DNA of 64,000 nt from Alkalihalobacillus sp. YIM B00296 (GTDB lineage: Bacteria > Bacillota > Bacilli > Bacillales > Fictibacillaceae), in NCBI RefSeq assembly GCF_020179385.1, contig NZ_JAIBLJ010000004.1, positions 120,259-184,258 of the forward strand, read 5' to 3'. The translations under genes and the position numbers were made by a program. Under the pieces are notes generated by a model that was given only the letters and a program-made list of their open reading frames with translations, searched no databases and had not been told where the DNA came from. This document shows positions 15,135 to 23,350 of this stretch, one piece after another (positions within the stretch are counted from its first letter, which is position 1; each line of letters begins with the position of its first letter).

Positions 15135-17372
15135 ATGTACCCTTTATATCCAAATACCTCTAATTATCAACAAAACGAAGGTAATAATGAGGATTATATC
15201 TTAAGGAGAGCGGAGGAATTGGAAATCGAGGATCACATACAAGACAGCATGACGTTCACCGTCGAAAAATCAAAATCTACATACAGGTTTGTCAATTGCC
15301 AGGGAAATTTGTTGAAAAAGTTTGGTTATCAGCCATCTGACATAGAAGGAAAAACGCTTGAAGAATGCCTACCAACCAACCATACACTTAAAAAGATCCT
15401 TTCATCTGCCAGCGCGTGGGAAGGAAAGACCTTCACATACGAAGAGCAATTGAATGGCATCCCATATTTAGGCACCGTCACACCCATTCATGACAAAGAA
15501 GGGGAAGTTAAACAACTTCAAGGTTTTTGTGTCGACATCAGCAAGAAAAAGGAAACGGAAAACCAATTGAAGGAAAGGGAATATTACTTTCGTACTCTCT
15601 TCAAATATCATCCTGATAGCATTTTCACTTTGAATAAGGAAGGCAAATTTCTTTTTGTCAATCCAGCTGTGCTTTCTATTTGCGGCTATACGGAAGATGA
15701 GCTGATCAACTCCTGTTTCATCCAGTTGGCCACTCCAGAAGAAAGAGAAAACGTTAAAGACTTTTTCGATCAAGCAAGGGACGGTAAAATCCTCGACTTC
15801 GAAACAACCGTTTTCCATAAGGATGGTCATCCTGTGAAAGTCCAAGTGACCAATATCCCGATCATCATTGACGATGAAGTCCATAGTATCTACGGAATCG
15901 TTCGTGACATCACTCAGCAGAAGAAAAGCGAAAAAGAGCTCCATCTATTGAAAGATCGATTGGCCTCGATGATCTATCATTCCGCCGATTCGATTGCGAT
16001 TTTTGATATGGACGATCAATTGGTCGACGCAAACCCGACTTTTGAAAGCTTTTATGGATGGAACGCCGAGGAACTGATCGGTAAAAAAGTTCCGTATATA
16101 CCCGAGGAATATAAGAACGAGTACGGCCAAATTTTAGAAGAGGTCAAAAAAGGCAAGAAATTCACTGCTATCGAAACAACAAGGATCACAAAGGATGGGT
16201 CTAATTTCTATGCAAGCGTGACACTTTCTCCCCTTGAGGATGAAGAGGGCAATATTATCGGATATTCTGCCATCACAAGGGATATCAACAAGCAAAAAAT
16301 CGCTCAGGAAGCTTTAAGAAAACAAAATGAACATTACCGGATCATCACGGAACATACGATGGATCTCATCAATGTTTTCCGTCCGAATGGTCAAATCCTG
16401 TATTCTTCTCCTTCTCATAAAACGATTCTTGGTTATAATGCTGGGGGGTTCAAGGATATGGAGTGGACGAAAGTCATTCATCCTGAGGATCTGCGGTCTG
16501 TCATACAAGCGATTGTCAACATGAAGCAGACAAAGGATTCATCTAAAATTGAATTCCGTGTAAAAAATGCGGATGGAAATTGGGTTGTTTTAGAATGTTA
16601 CGGTACAGTCGTCCTCAACCAAAAGAATGAAGTCGAATCTTTCGTTACGATCTCACGTGATATCACTGAAAGGAAGCAGACAGAGGATTTTTTACGGAAA
16701 TCAGAAAAGTTGGCAGTCCTTGGAGAGCTTGCTGCAGGTATCGCACATGAAATCAGGAATCCGCTTACCTCGTTAAAAGGGTTCACTCATTTACTTAAAG
16801 CTAATGCCACTGATGAAAATCTTGAGTACTATGACATCATGTTGTCCGAGCTCGAAAGGATCAATACGATTGTCGGGGAATTCATGATGCTTGCCAAACC
16901 ACAGCCTCGCAATGTCAAACCGAATGATATTTCAAAGATTTTAAAAGAGGCGACATCATTATTGGAAGCTCAGGCAAATCTCTACAATATCCAATTCCTT
17001 TTGGATTTCGATTCAGTCTTGATTGTGAACTGTGAAGCAGACCAGATGAAACAAGTCTTCATCAACCTGATGAAAAATGCGATCGAATCGATGGAATCCA
17101 GCGGCGGCCTTCTTGTGATCAGAGCAATCAGCCATATGGACTCCGTCACGATTTCATTTATTGATGAAGGGTGCGGAATACCAGAAGAGAAACTATCAAA
17201 TATCGGGGAGCCGTTTTATACGACAAAGGAAAAAGGCACAGGACTTGGCATGATGATTTGCAATAAAATCGTCGAGAACCACCACGGTTCCATTTCGATT
17301 GAGAGTGAATTGGGTAAAGGGACAAAAGTGACGATCACACTACCGCTAAGCTTAAAAGCGGAATCGCCCTGA
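15135..17372 (+). CDS. PAS-domain sensor histidine kinase (sporulation-kinase type)
   Basis: About 745 residues from the ATG at 15135 (CGGAGG 6 bases upstream). Four PAS-like modules (about 45-150, 150-270, 272-390, 397-515) are followed by a HisKA domain with the phospho-acceptor His538 in AHEIRNPLTSLKGF. A HATPase domain comes next, with N-box FINLMKNAIESM, G1 DEGCGIP and G2 TKEKGTGLGM. The absence of an adjacent response regulator and the resemblance of its HisKA to KinA/KinE-type kinases suggest it feeds Spo0F. An in-frame TTG at 15015 (GGAGG upstream, short spacing) would add 40 residues including a hydrophobic stretch, so a membrane-anchored longer form is possible. The last codons and the stop lie inside an A repeat. 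Confidence 0.85.
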   Translation: MYPLYPNTSNYQQNEGNNEDYILRRAEELEIEDHIQDSMTFTVEKSKSTYRFVNCQGNLLKKFGYQPSDIEGKTLEECLPTNHTLKKILSSASAWEGKTFTYEEQLNGIPYLGTVTPIHDKEGEVKQLQGFCVDISKKKETENQLKEREYYFRTLFKYHPDSIFTLNKEGKFLFVNPAVLSICGYTEDELINSCFIQLATPEERENVKDFFDQARDGKILDFETTVFHKDGHPVKVQVTNIPIIIDDEVHSIYGIVRDITQQKKSEKELHLLKDRLASMIYHSADSIAIFDMDDQLVDANPTFESFYGWNAEELIGKKVPYIPEEYKNEYGQILEEVKKGKKFTAIETTRITKDGSNFYASVTLSPLEDEEGNIIGYSAITRDINKQKIAQEALRKQNEHYRIITEHTMDLINVFRPNGQILYSSPSHKTILGYNAGGFKDMEWTKVIHPEDLRSVIQAIVNMKQTKDSSKIEFRVKNADGNWVVLECYGTVVLNQKNEVESFVTISRDITERKQTEDFLRKSEKLAVLGELAAGIAHEIRNPLTSLKGFTHLLKANATDENLEYYDIMLSELERINTIVGEFMMLAKPQPRNVKPNDISKILKEATSLLEAQANLYNIQFLLDFDSVLIVNCEADQMKQVFINLMKNAIESMESSGGLLVIRAISHMDSVTISFIDEGCGIPEEKLSNIGEPFYTTKEKGTGLGMMICNKIVENHHGSISIESELGKGTKVTITLPLSLKAESP

Positions 17373-17524
17373 TCAGACACGAAGGTCACTGGAAGTCCGA
17401 CGAGGAGGCTCGAACCAAGAAACAAAGTTCGGTTCTGCCGTGGGTAAATCCCTTGACTTAAATCAATGTGCTGCCGCCGCAGGAGGACTGGAGTGATCCA
17501 AGTGGTCGGGCATGGAACTGGCAT
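17351..17524 (+). repeat. Repeat A, copy 1 (long form), overlapping a gene end
   Basis: Starts AAAGCGGAATCGCCCTGATCA and ends in the GGTCGGGCATGGAACTGGCAT region, with GACGAGGAGGCT and GCCGCAGGAGGACTG in the middle. The long form carries about 60 extra bases with a CGAAC..GTTCG hairpin between those two blocks. The TGA stop of the preceding kinase is in its first 22 bases. Confidence 0.85.
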
Positions 17525-17540
17525 ACTTAAATCCGCAATC

Positions 17541-17587
17541 AAAAAAACGGGATTGGCCTATTATATCAGGTCAGTCCCGTTTCTTGT
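17541..17587. terminator. Bidirectional terminator between the kinase and ywlC
   Basis: AAACGGGATTG..CCT pairs with AGG..CAGTCCCGTTT. T runs follow on both strands. On the minus strand the stop codon of ywlC lies within the 5' arm. Confidence 0.8.
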
Positions 17588-18632
17588 TCTCTGAAATCAC
17601 ACGATTGCCTGCGGCCTTTAGAAGGCGATTCATGAGGGCTTCTCCCATCCCATCAATCGGATAGATTTCTCCTAATATTACATCCACTGATGTTTCATCG
17701 AATGCCCGTAGTTGATGATACAACTTTTGAGCCACACCTTCAACCTGTAATGCTGAGCCTAGGCTTTTCACTTCATCCGCTCGTAGCTGTCTTGCTAATT
17801 CATCACTGACAAGGACTCCGACCTTTTTTCCTTCTCGTTGATATCCTTCAATTTGGGATTGGAAAAATGCGCTATCTCCTTTAATCAAGTACAATGGGGC
17901 ATCCGGCGCGTAATGCGTGTACTTCATACCCGGAGATTTTGGTATTTGTTCGGTTTCCAGCAAAGCTGGATCCCATTTTACATCACTTACGACCGTTTCC
18001 AGCTGAGCTTTCGTGATACCACCTGGTCGAAGGATGGTCACAGTTTCCCCTGTCACTTCTACGACGGTCGATTCTAGACCGACACCTGTGGGACCTCCAT
18101 CAATGATCCCTTTAATCCTGCCGTTCAGATCCTGATACACATGCTCGCCAATGGTTGGACTCGGCTTTCCGGATCGGTTTGCGCTTGGAGCCGCCAAAGG
18201 TAAACCACATGCTTCGATCAATCCGAGTGCTACTGGATGATCAGGCATCCTTACGCCGACACTTTCTAAGCCGGCAGTCGTACGTTCAGCAATCAGGTCA
18301 TTTTTCGGCAAAACGATCGTGAGCGGTCCTGGCCAGAACCGCTCCATCAAACGCTCTTCCGTTTCGTTCCAGGAGGATGCAGCTTGCTCCAACTGGCGTT
18401 TGTTCGCTATGTGGACTATCAGGGGATTGTCACTCGGGCGGCCTTTGGCTTTAAAAATTTTTTCAATAGCCTCATTGGACCAGGCATTTGCTCCGAGCCC
18501 ATATACGGTTTCAGTCGGGAAGGCGATGACCTCTCCTTCTCTTATCCACATTGCCGCTTCCTTGATTGATGGATGGTCTTTAATGTTATCCACATTTTCC
18601 ACATTCCATTTTGTAGTTATCAACTGTTCCAT
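17571..18632 (-). CDS. ywlC: Threonylcarbamoyl-AMP synthase (Sua5/YwlC)
   Basis: A 353-residue two-domain Sua5 protein that makes threonylcarbamoyl-AMP from Thr, bicarbonate and ATP for the t6A37 modification of tRNAs. The YrdC domain (about 20-210) has AFPTETVYGLGANA, KGRPSDNPL and SANRSGKPSPT. The C-terminal Sua5 domain (about 240-350) contains SPGMKYTHYAP. The ATG at 18632 has GGAGT upstream; the longer frame adds 19 residues without support. Consensus DnaA boxes lie in the first 90 bp of the gene and in its leader. Confidence 0.95.
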   Translation of the reverse strand: MEQLITTKWNVENVDNIKDHPSIKEAAMWIREGEVIAFPTETVYGLGANAWSNEAIEKIFKAKGRPSDNPLIVHIANKRQLEQAASSWNETEERLMERFWPGPLTIVLPKNDLIAERTTAGLESVGVRMPDHPVALGLIEACGLPLAAPSANRSGKPSPTIGEHVYQDLNGRIKGIIDGGPTGVGLESTVVEVTGETVTILRPGGITKAQLETVVSDVKWDPALLETEQIPKSPGMKYTHYAPDAPLYLIKGDSAFFQSQIEGYQREGKKVGVLVSDELARQLRADEVKSLGSALQVEGVAQKLYHQLRAFDETSVDVILGEIYPIDGMGEALMNRLLKAAGNRVISENKKRD

Positions 18633-18724
18633 GTGGGTAAGTACTCCTTTGAACTGTAGATTATATCTGGGTTTCCACGATCTACCCACAAGTGTTCCGA
18701 TGCTGTGGATATCACTGTGTATAA
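18542..18724. promoter_or_regulatory. DnaA-box cluster over the ywlC start
   Basis: Three sites match TTATNCACA exactly: TTATCCACA at 18542-18550 and 18586-18594 (plus), and TTATACACA at 18716-18724 (minus). One-mismatch boxes lie at 18595-18603 (TTTTCCACA, plus), 18632-18640 (TTACCCACA, minus) and 18704-18712 (ATATCCACA, minus); CTACCCACA at 18682-18690 is weaker. Only about two exact matches are expected in the whole 64 kb by chance. DnaA-box clusters outside oriC that restrain initiation are known in B. subtilis and, from memory, one lies at ywlC. Confidence 0.8.
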
Positions 18725-18800
18725 CTATTGTGTGTGAAGAAAAACGGTGAAACTTAGCTAATAACTTGGTTACCGTTATACTGATCGAAAGTATCTGTCT

Positions 18801-19241
18801 TTAATTGAAATCGAGGCTCCGTTTCATAATTGCAATTTGATCTTTATCATATTGCTGCAGATGTGCGCTTTTCAATAATCTTTCTGGTATTTTATCATAC
18901 GGGATTTCCATAAAGCCCAGCGTGTAGAAAATGGAGGTTACTTTTGTGAGTAAATATACCGTTTTGACCCCTTGTTGGTCAGCTAATCGGATGATTGCTG
19001 TCAATAGACGAAGCAGCAATTCTTCTGATGAATATTCTTTGTCCAAAACGAGCGAACGGATCAGTCCGCTTTCCCCGAATCGTTCCAATCCAACAGTCCC
19101 TGCCATTTTCTTTTTGTCTGTTTCCAGGATGATGAACGTCTGGATACATTCTTCAATTCCCTCATTAGAAAGTCCCGCCTGTGCAACAAACTTTTTTATA
19201 GATGGGGTATCATTCGTTTCAGCTGGGCGAAACGATAACAT
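18801..19241 (-). CDS. ywlB: GNAT family N-acetyltransferase (YwlB-like)
   Basis: A 146-residue single GNAT domain. The N-terminal strand LSFRPAETNDTPSIKKFV, the central AGTVGLERFGESGLIRSLVLDKEY strands and the later VYLLTKVTSIFYTLGFMEIPYDKIP segment follow the GNAT pattern of ArgA/YwlB-like proteins. The acetyl acceptor is unknown. GGAGAGG lies 5 bases before the ATG. B. subtilis ywlB lies next to ywlC in the same order. Confidence 0.82.
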   Translation of the reverse strand: MLSFRPAETNDTPSIKKFVAQAGLSNEGIEECIQTFIILETDKKKMAGTVGLERFGESGLIRSLVLDKEYSSEELLLRLLTAIIRLADQQGVKTVYLLTKVTSIFYTLGFMEIPYDKIPERLLKSAHLQQYDKDQIAIMKRSLDFN

Positions 19242-19365
19242 CTCATCCTCTCCTTTCTAGCAATTCTACTCTAATCTATGAACGGAGAGAAGAGAATATC
19301 CCATTTTATATAGATTTCACCATAAAGAAATCTTGGAAGGATAAAATGTTCAGGTCCTTTTGGTA

Positions 19366-19410
19366 AAAAAGAAAGAGGGAATCTATCATTCTAAGTGAAT
19401 AGATTCCCTA
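19366..19410 (-). terminator. Terminator of spoIIR
   Basis: On the minus strand GGGAATCTATT pairs with ATAGATTCCC and is followed by TCTTTCTTTTTT. The spoIIR stop codon lies in the loop. Confidence 0.85.
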
Positions 19411-20035
19411 CTGTATCAAATAGATTTTCTGCGATTTCAAATACGAAGAATTTCACTTCGGGTTCTTCTTCAGCAGTTGCAGAAGCTGCATCCGGTTCTT
19501 CTTGAGGCTCTTCATCCGTTTGGACTGCATCACCGTTGTCAAAATCCAGGAAACATAACGGCGGGAATAAGACACACCACCAGTTTGCACCTGCTGCTTC
19601 ACCGATAGAAATCAAAACAGCTTCGTATTCTCCAGCTGGATAGACTAGATCCCCATATAACTTTGTCGGGAACGGAACCTTTCCGAACGTTACGGAAAAT
19701 GTTTCACTTAAACCTTTATTTGAAAGTGATTGCTGAACGATTTTGTTGATAGATGGGAGTTCTCGTTTGATGATCTTTCTTGCTTCATCAATCGATTCAA
19801 TTCCGAACACCCACTTCGTGATTTCTTCGTTCACCTTGTCACGGATCGATCTCTTCAACTCTTGATCTGCTTGCGAGTCACTGTTTGCTAGAATCCGCAG
19901 CCGAATCGACTCATCAGGGATCACTTGTTCTGATACATTGTTGAAAGAAGCATTTGCTACCTTGATCTGAGTTTCATAGAATACAACCAATAGGATTAAA
20001 GATAATAGTATGATGACCATCGATTTTCGTTTCAT
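19391..20035 (-). CDS. spoIIR: Stage II sporulation protein R
   Basis: A 214-residue protein with an N-terminal signal anchor (about 5-27, MVIILLSLILLVVFYE). The SpoIIR domain contains PDESIRLRILANSDSQADQELKRSIRDKV, and the C-terminal part includes EYEAVLISIGEAAGANWWCVLFPPLCF. SpoIIR is made in the forespore and secreted to activate SpoIIGA, which processes pro-sigma-E in the mother cell. An acidic low-complexity stretch (about 175-195) precedes the last hydrophobic segment. A candidate sigma-F promoter lies upstream at 20062-20091. Neighbours prmC and ywlB match B. subtilis. Confidence 0.95.
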   Translation of the reverse strand: MKRKSMVIILLSLILLVVFYETQIKVANASFNNVSEQVIPDESIRLRILANSDSQADQELKRSIRDKVNEEITKWVFGIESIDEARKIIKRELPSINKIVQQSLSNKGLSETFSVTFGKVPFPTKLYGDLVYPAGEYEAVLISIGEAAGANWWCVLFPPLCFLDFDNGDAVQTDEEPQEEPDAASATAEEEPEVKFFVFEIAENLFDTVGNLFT

Positions 20036-20061
20036 CTCTCACCCACACCCTTTCTGATAAA

Positions 20062-20091
20062 CAGTGTGGACGACAATCGGATGATTTATAC
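20062..20091 (-). promoter_or_regulatory. Candidate sigma-F promoter of spoIIR
   Basis: On the minus strand GTATA (20087-20091) is a good sigma-F -35. After 15 bp, GTCCACACTG (20062-20071) partly matches the -10 consensus GGNRANANT. spoIIR is a sigma-F gene in B. subtilis; the -10 here is imperfect. Confidence 0.45.
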
Positions 20092-20189
20092 TAGTAATCT
20101 ATTTAATTTTTAGTCTGGCCTGTCCGCTCTGGTTTGGAGCGTGTTCCAAGCATAATCAAGCCGATTTAATGAATAATCGCGCCAATCAG

Positions 20190-20248
20190 TAAAGAAAACT
20201 TGGCAAAGCCAAGCCTTATGCGAAGGCTGAGCCTTAGTTGCTCTTATA
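20190..20248 (+). repeat. Repeat E, copy 1
   Basis: TAAAGAAAACTTGGCAAAGCC, then AAGCCTT..AAGGCTGAGCCTT and GTTGC.CTTAT. The second copy is at 38588-38642. It contains two small hairpins (CTTGGC/GCCAAG and AGCCTT/AAGGCT). It is followed directly by a perfect 12-bp stem, TTGAAGAAAGTA with TACTTTCTTCAA (20249-20277), downstream of prmC. Confidence 0.7.
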
Positions 20249-20297
20249 TTGAAGAAAGTATTTTATACTTTCTTCAAATGTAAAAAAGTCCTGTCTT

Positions 20298-21164
20298 CTA
20301 TTCTACGACCCCGATGACGATCCGTTCTTTCCCGTTGATGTCAGTAAGGACTTCGGTTTGAACGCAATCACCAAGCTTTTCTTTCAAGAGGTATGCTACT
20401 GTTTTCCCTTGGTCATATCCAACCTCAAAGGCGATGAGTGCACGGTCTTCCAAGACTTCTGGGAGAGAGTCAATCATTTTTTTATAGAATTCATACCCAT
20501 CAGCCCCCCCGACAAGTGCTCGGATCGGTTCATTATCTCTAACGATAGGGGAAAGAGTCTCGATATCAGCTTCCGGAATATAGGGAGGGTTCGAAACGAT
20601 AATGTCAAAACGCTCACCAGAATCTAAAAGTGGTTGGAAGAGGTCTCCATGAACCCAACGTACCTCAGCTTGAAGCTTCCTTGCATTTTCACGGGCTACT
20701 TTCAAAGATTCCTCAGCAATATCCACTCCTGTTACGTATAAATCTGGGCGTTCAAGCTTCAACGTGATCGCGATGATTCCGCTGCCTGTCCCGATATCTG
20801 CCACGTTCAGCCCGTCCTGATCCGAAAAGTGGTTCTGGGCACCTTCAAGGACGGCTAGCACGAGTTCTTCGGTTTCAGGCCTTGGAATCAATACCTCGGG
20901 ACTGACAGTAAAACGCCTTCCATAAAACTCTTCTGTTTGGGTAAGGTATTGGACCGGTGTACCTTCCGCATGCTTTTTTACATAATCGGAAAATTGATGC
21001 TCCTCCTCCTCTGTCAAAACACGCTCCAAAGAAGAAAGCATCTCGCCCCGCCTGGCTTCAAGTACATGGCACAGAAGCCACTCCGCAGCATTCGGCTCCC
21101 TGCCCTTTTCTTTTAAAAAACAAGAAGCCCATTTAAGGGCCTCGATGACATTCATTTCTTTCAT
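20298..21164 (-). CDS. prmC: Peptide chain release factor N5-glutamine methyltransferase
   Basis: A 288-residue methyltransferase that N5-methylates the glutamine of the GGQ motif in release factors, using S-adenosylmethionine. The helical N-terminal domain (about 1-95) leads to the Rossmann SAM domain with VADIGTGSGIIAITL and the catalytic NPPY (IVSNPPYIPEADI). Its ATG overlaps the prfA stop codon by one base, so it is translated with its own substrate RF1. Confidence 0.96.
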   Translation of the reverse strand: MKEMNVIEALKWASCFLKEKGREPNAAEWLLCHVLEARRGEMLSSLERVLTEEEEHQFSDYVKKHAEGTPVQYLTQTEEFYGRRFTVSPEVLIPRPETEELVLAVLEGAQNHFSDQDGLNVADIGTGSGIIAITLKLERPDLYVTGVDIAEESLKVARENARKLQAEVRWVHGDLFQPLLDSGERFDIIVSNPPYIPEADIETLSPIVRDNEPIRALVGGADGYEFYKKMIDSLPEVLEDRALIAFEVGYDQGKTVAYLLKEKLGDCVQTEVLTDINGKERIVIGVVE

Positions 21165-22234
21165 TATGCTCCCGCCTGCTTCATCATGTTGGCTTGCTCC
21201 TCATGGATCAGTGCCTCAATGATTTCGTCGACTTTCCCTTGTAAAATCTGGTCAAGCTTTTGGATGGTCAAGCCGATCCGGTGGTCTGTCACACGATTTT
21301 GCGGGAAGTTGTATGTGCGGATCCGTTCAGAACGATCCCCTGTACCGACTGCAGATTTACGATTAGCCGCATACTCATCCATCGCTTCTTGTTGGAATTT
21401 ATCATAAATACGCGCGCGTAATACTTTCATCGCTTTTTCTTTGTTTTTGATCTGGGACTTTTCATCCTGGCATGAAACGACGATTCCAGTCGGTTCGTGA
21501 GTCAGACGCACCGCTGACATGGTCGTATTGACACTCTGCCCTCCTGGCCCGCTTGATGCAAAAGTATCGACACGAATATCCTTTTCATGGATATCGACCT
21601 CGACTTCTTCTGCTTCTGGTAAAACAGCCACTGTCGCTGTGGAAGTATGGATCCGTCCACCAGATTCTGTCGACGGCACACGTTGGACACGGTGTGCTCC
21701 ATTTTCGTATTTAAGCTTGGAAAATGCACCATTACCGTTCACCATGAAAATGACCTCTTTGTATCCGCCTAACTCTGTATAGCTCGCATCAATGATTTCT
21801 GTCTTCCATCCCTGGATTTCAGCGTAACGGCTGTACATACGATATAAATCGGCAGCAAATAACGCCGCTTCATCTCCCCCAGCGGCTCCACGGACTTCGA
21901 TGATAACGTTTTTGTCATCATTCGGGTCTTTCGGGAGTAAGAGGACCTTCAATTGTTGCGAAAGTTCTTCATGGCGTTCCTTCAATTCAGAAAGCTCCAT
22001 TTTTACCATCTCACGCATTTCGGCATCGAGCTTTTCTTCCAGTATCTGCTCAGCGCCTTCAAGCTCTTCCGTCACTTCTTTATATTCCCTGTAAGTTGTT
22101 ACTGTATCTTCAAGGTCGGATTGTTCTTTCGAGTATTCGCGGAGTTTTTTCGAATCGCTTATGACTTCCGGATCACTCAATAACTCATTCAATTTTTCAT
22201 ACCGATCTTCGATTGATTGCAATCGTTCTAACAT
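21164..22234 (-). CDS. prfA: Peptide chain release factor 1
   Basis: A 356-residue RF1 that recognises UAA and UAG. The stop-codon-reading tripeptide is PST (residues 187-189, VQRVPSTES) and the peptidyl-hydrolysis motif GGQ is at 231-233. I start at the ATG at 22234, which gives the B. subtilis length and has GGTGAG upstream; the longer frame adds 15 residues. Promoter at 22498-22526; the leader of about 255 nt contains a whole A repeat. Confidence 0.97.
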   Translation of the reverse strand: MLERLQSIEDRYEKLNELLSDPEVISDSKKLREYSKEQSDLEDTVTTYREYKEVTEELEGAEQILEEKLDAEMREMVKMELSELKERHEELSQQLKVLLLPKDPNDDKNVIIEVRGAAGGDEAALFAADLYRMYSRYAEIQGWKTEIIDASYTELGGYKEVIFMVNGNGAFSKLKYENGAHRVQRVPSTESGGRIHTSTATVAVLPEAEEVEVDIHEKDIRVDTFASSGPGGQSVNTTMSAVRLTHEPTGIVVSCQDEKSQIKNKEKAMKVLRARIYDKFQQEAMDEYAANRKSAVGTGDRSERIRTYNFPQNRVTDHRIGLTIQKLDQILQGKVDEIIEALIHEEQANMMKQAGA

Positions 22235-22349
22235 ACTGCTCACCATCCCAATTATCGTATTACGTTCCCCATTTGGCATCAGGTAGGTAAAATCCGAACG
22301 GTCGAACCCGTATGAACGAAATCAACGTCTTTTTTTACCTTATATGAAT

Positions 22350-22462
22350 AAGAAAAGCATAAGCGCCCTGATAAACCAAGAGGCCACAGGAAGCCGACAG
22401 GGAAGCTTTCGCCGCCACAGATGGGCTGAAGTGGACCAAACGGTTGGGTGCTCGAGCTATAC
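22350..22462 (+). repeat. Repeat A, copy 2 (short form), in the prfA leader
   Basis: AGAAAAGCATAAGCGCCCTG at the left and GGTTGGGTGCTCGAGCTAT at the right, with a diverged middle (GCTTTCGCCGCCACAG). It lies between the prfA promoter and start codon, so it is transcribed in the 5' untranslated region in antisense orientation. Confidence 0.75.
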
Positions 22463-22497
22463 AAGGCTTCTCAGTCAAATAGTTGGTTAACATTAAC

Positions 22498-22526
22498 ATT
22501 ATAGTATACGTCTCATAGGAGGTCAA
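22498..22526 (-). promoter_or_regulatory. Sigma-A promoter of prfA-prmC
   Basis: On the minus strand TTGACC (22521-22526) and TATAAT (22498-22503) are separated by 17 bp; five of six and six of six consensus bases. Confidence 0.8.
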
Positions 22527-22602
22527 AGAACAGTTTTGAAGGGATTGAACTTTATTGTTTAAGGTTCATCTTTTATGTAGAGGGAATGGTTGTGTTATTA
22601 GG

Positions 22603-22932
22603 TCATATTTTTGCGTTGTATTTGATCCGTTCATAATCGGAACGGCATTGGTTCATCCGGATTGCTGCTGTCAGTGTTTCGATAACCACCCGTTCATCGG
22701 TTATGATACTGAAAACGTGGGGAGAAGTTGCAAAGTGTCCAAAAAAGTGGGTACACCCCTCAAAGCGTCTGTTTTCACTCGTCCACCTGCTTGGCTGATA
22801 AGGGACGATGAAGTTCCCCATACTTTCATAGATGGGATCAAGCGGTTCTGAATTTAAGCGTTTAAGCAATACCTGTAAATTTTCCGGGTTCCCGCTCCCC
22901 CACTCTGGCCCATTCGAATCAATGTATAGCAT
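22603..22932 (-). CDS. Hypothetical protein, 109 residues
   Basis: Not recognised. The frame starts at the ATG at 22932 with AAAGGGG 9 bases upstream. The sequence MLYIDSNGPEWGSGNPENLQ is followed by a mixed, globular-looking composition with Trp, Tyr and several His (CTHFFGHFATSPH), so it reads like a real soluble protein rather than a shadow frame. No signal peptide or membrane helix. It stands alone between the prfA promoter and a repeat-rich region; no terminator was identified. Confidence 0.6.
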   Translation of the reverse strand: MLYIDSNGPEWGSGNPENLQVLLKRLNSEPLDPIYESMGNFIVPYQPSRWTSENRRFEGCTHFFGHFATSPHVFSIITDERVVIETLTAAIRMNQCRSDYERIKYNAKI

Positions 22933-23129
22933 GTACAAAAACCCCTTTCATCATGTAAGATTCGACAGCTTATCAACTTTCATGAGTGTTATAGTGAAAG
23001 AAGATGGTATGAGACATACTAGAATTAGGAAAAATTTTAAAAAGAAAGCGTCAGTGCCCTGCAAAGGTGCGATATACTTAGCGGCATCCCATTTTAAGGC
23101 TTCGCTAATGGGCCATTGTGGATTTACGC

Positions 23130-23288
23130 AAAATTCACTTCCTTTCCGCGGGCGATCCCGTAAGCCTCCTCACTTGCACAGGATGTTCTGGCTTCGACGT
23201 TCACTACAGGACGTGGTGGTTTTTAGTCGAAGATCCTTAAATTGTAGGTTGCCGCGGGGTCTCGCCTCGCTCGCTTTTCCCGTAGGTA
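23130..23288 (-). repeat. Repeat J, copy 1, with a B repeat nested inside
   Basis: Read on the minus strand: CGGGAAAAGCGAGCGAGG, then GAGACCCCGCGGC at one end, and GAGGAGGCTTACGGGATCGC, then CCGCGGAAAGGAAGTGAATT at the other. Between them (23172-23218) lie the CACAGGATGT and ACAGGACGTG blocks of repeat B. This fills most of the 418 bp gap before the CoA-disulfide reductase gene; nothing else is recognised there. Confidence 0.65.
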
Positions 23289-23350
23289 AATTTCATACAA
23301 AAACCAACATACTTTAAACAAAGTCTATCTTAAAAAAGGAGTCATTCGAC

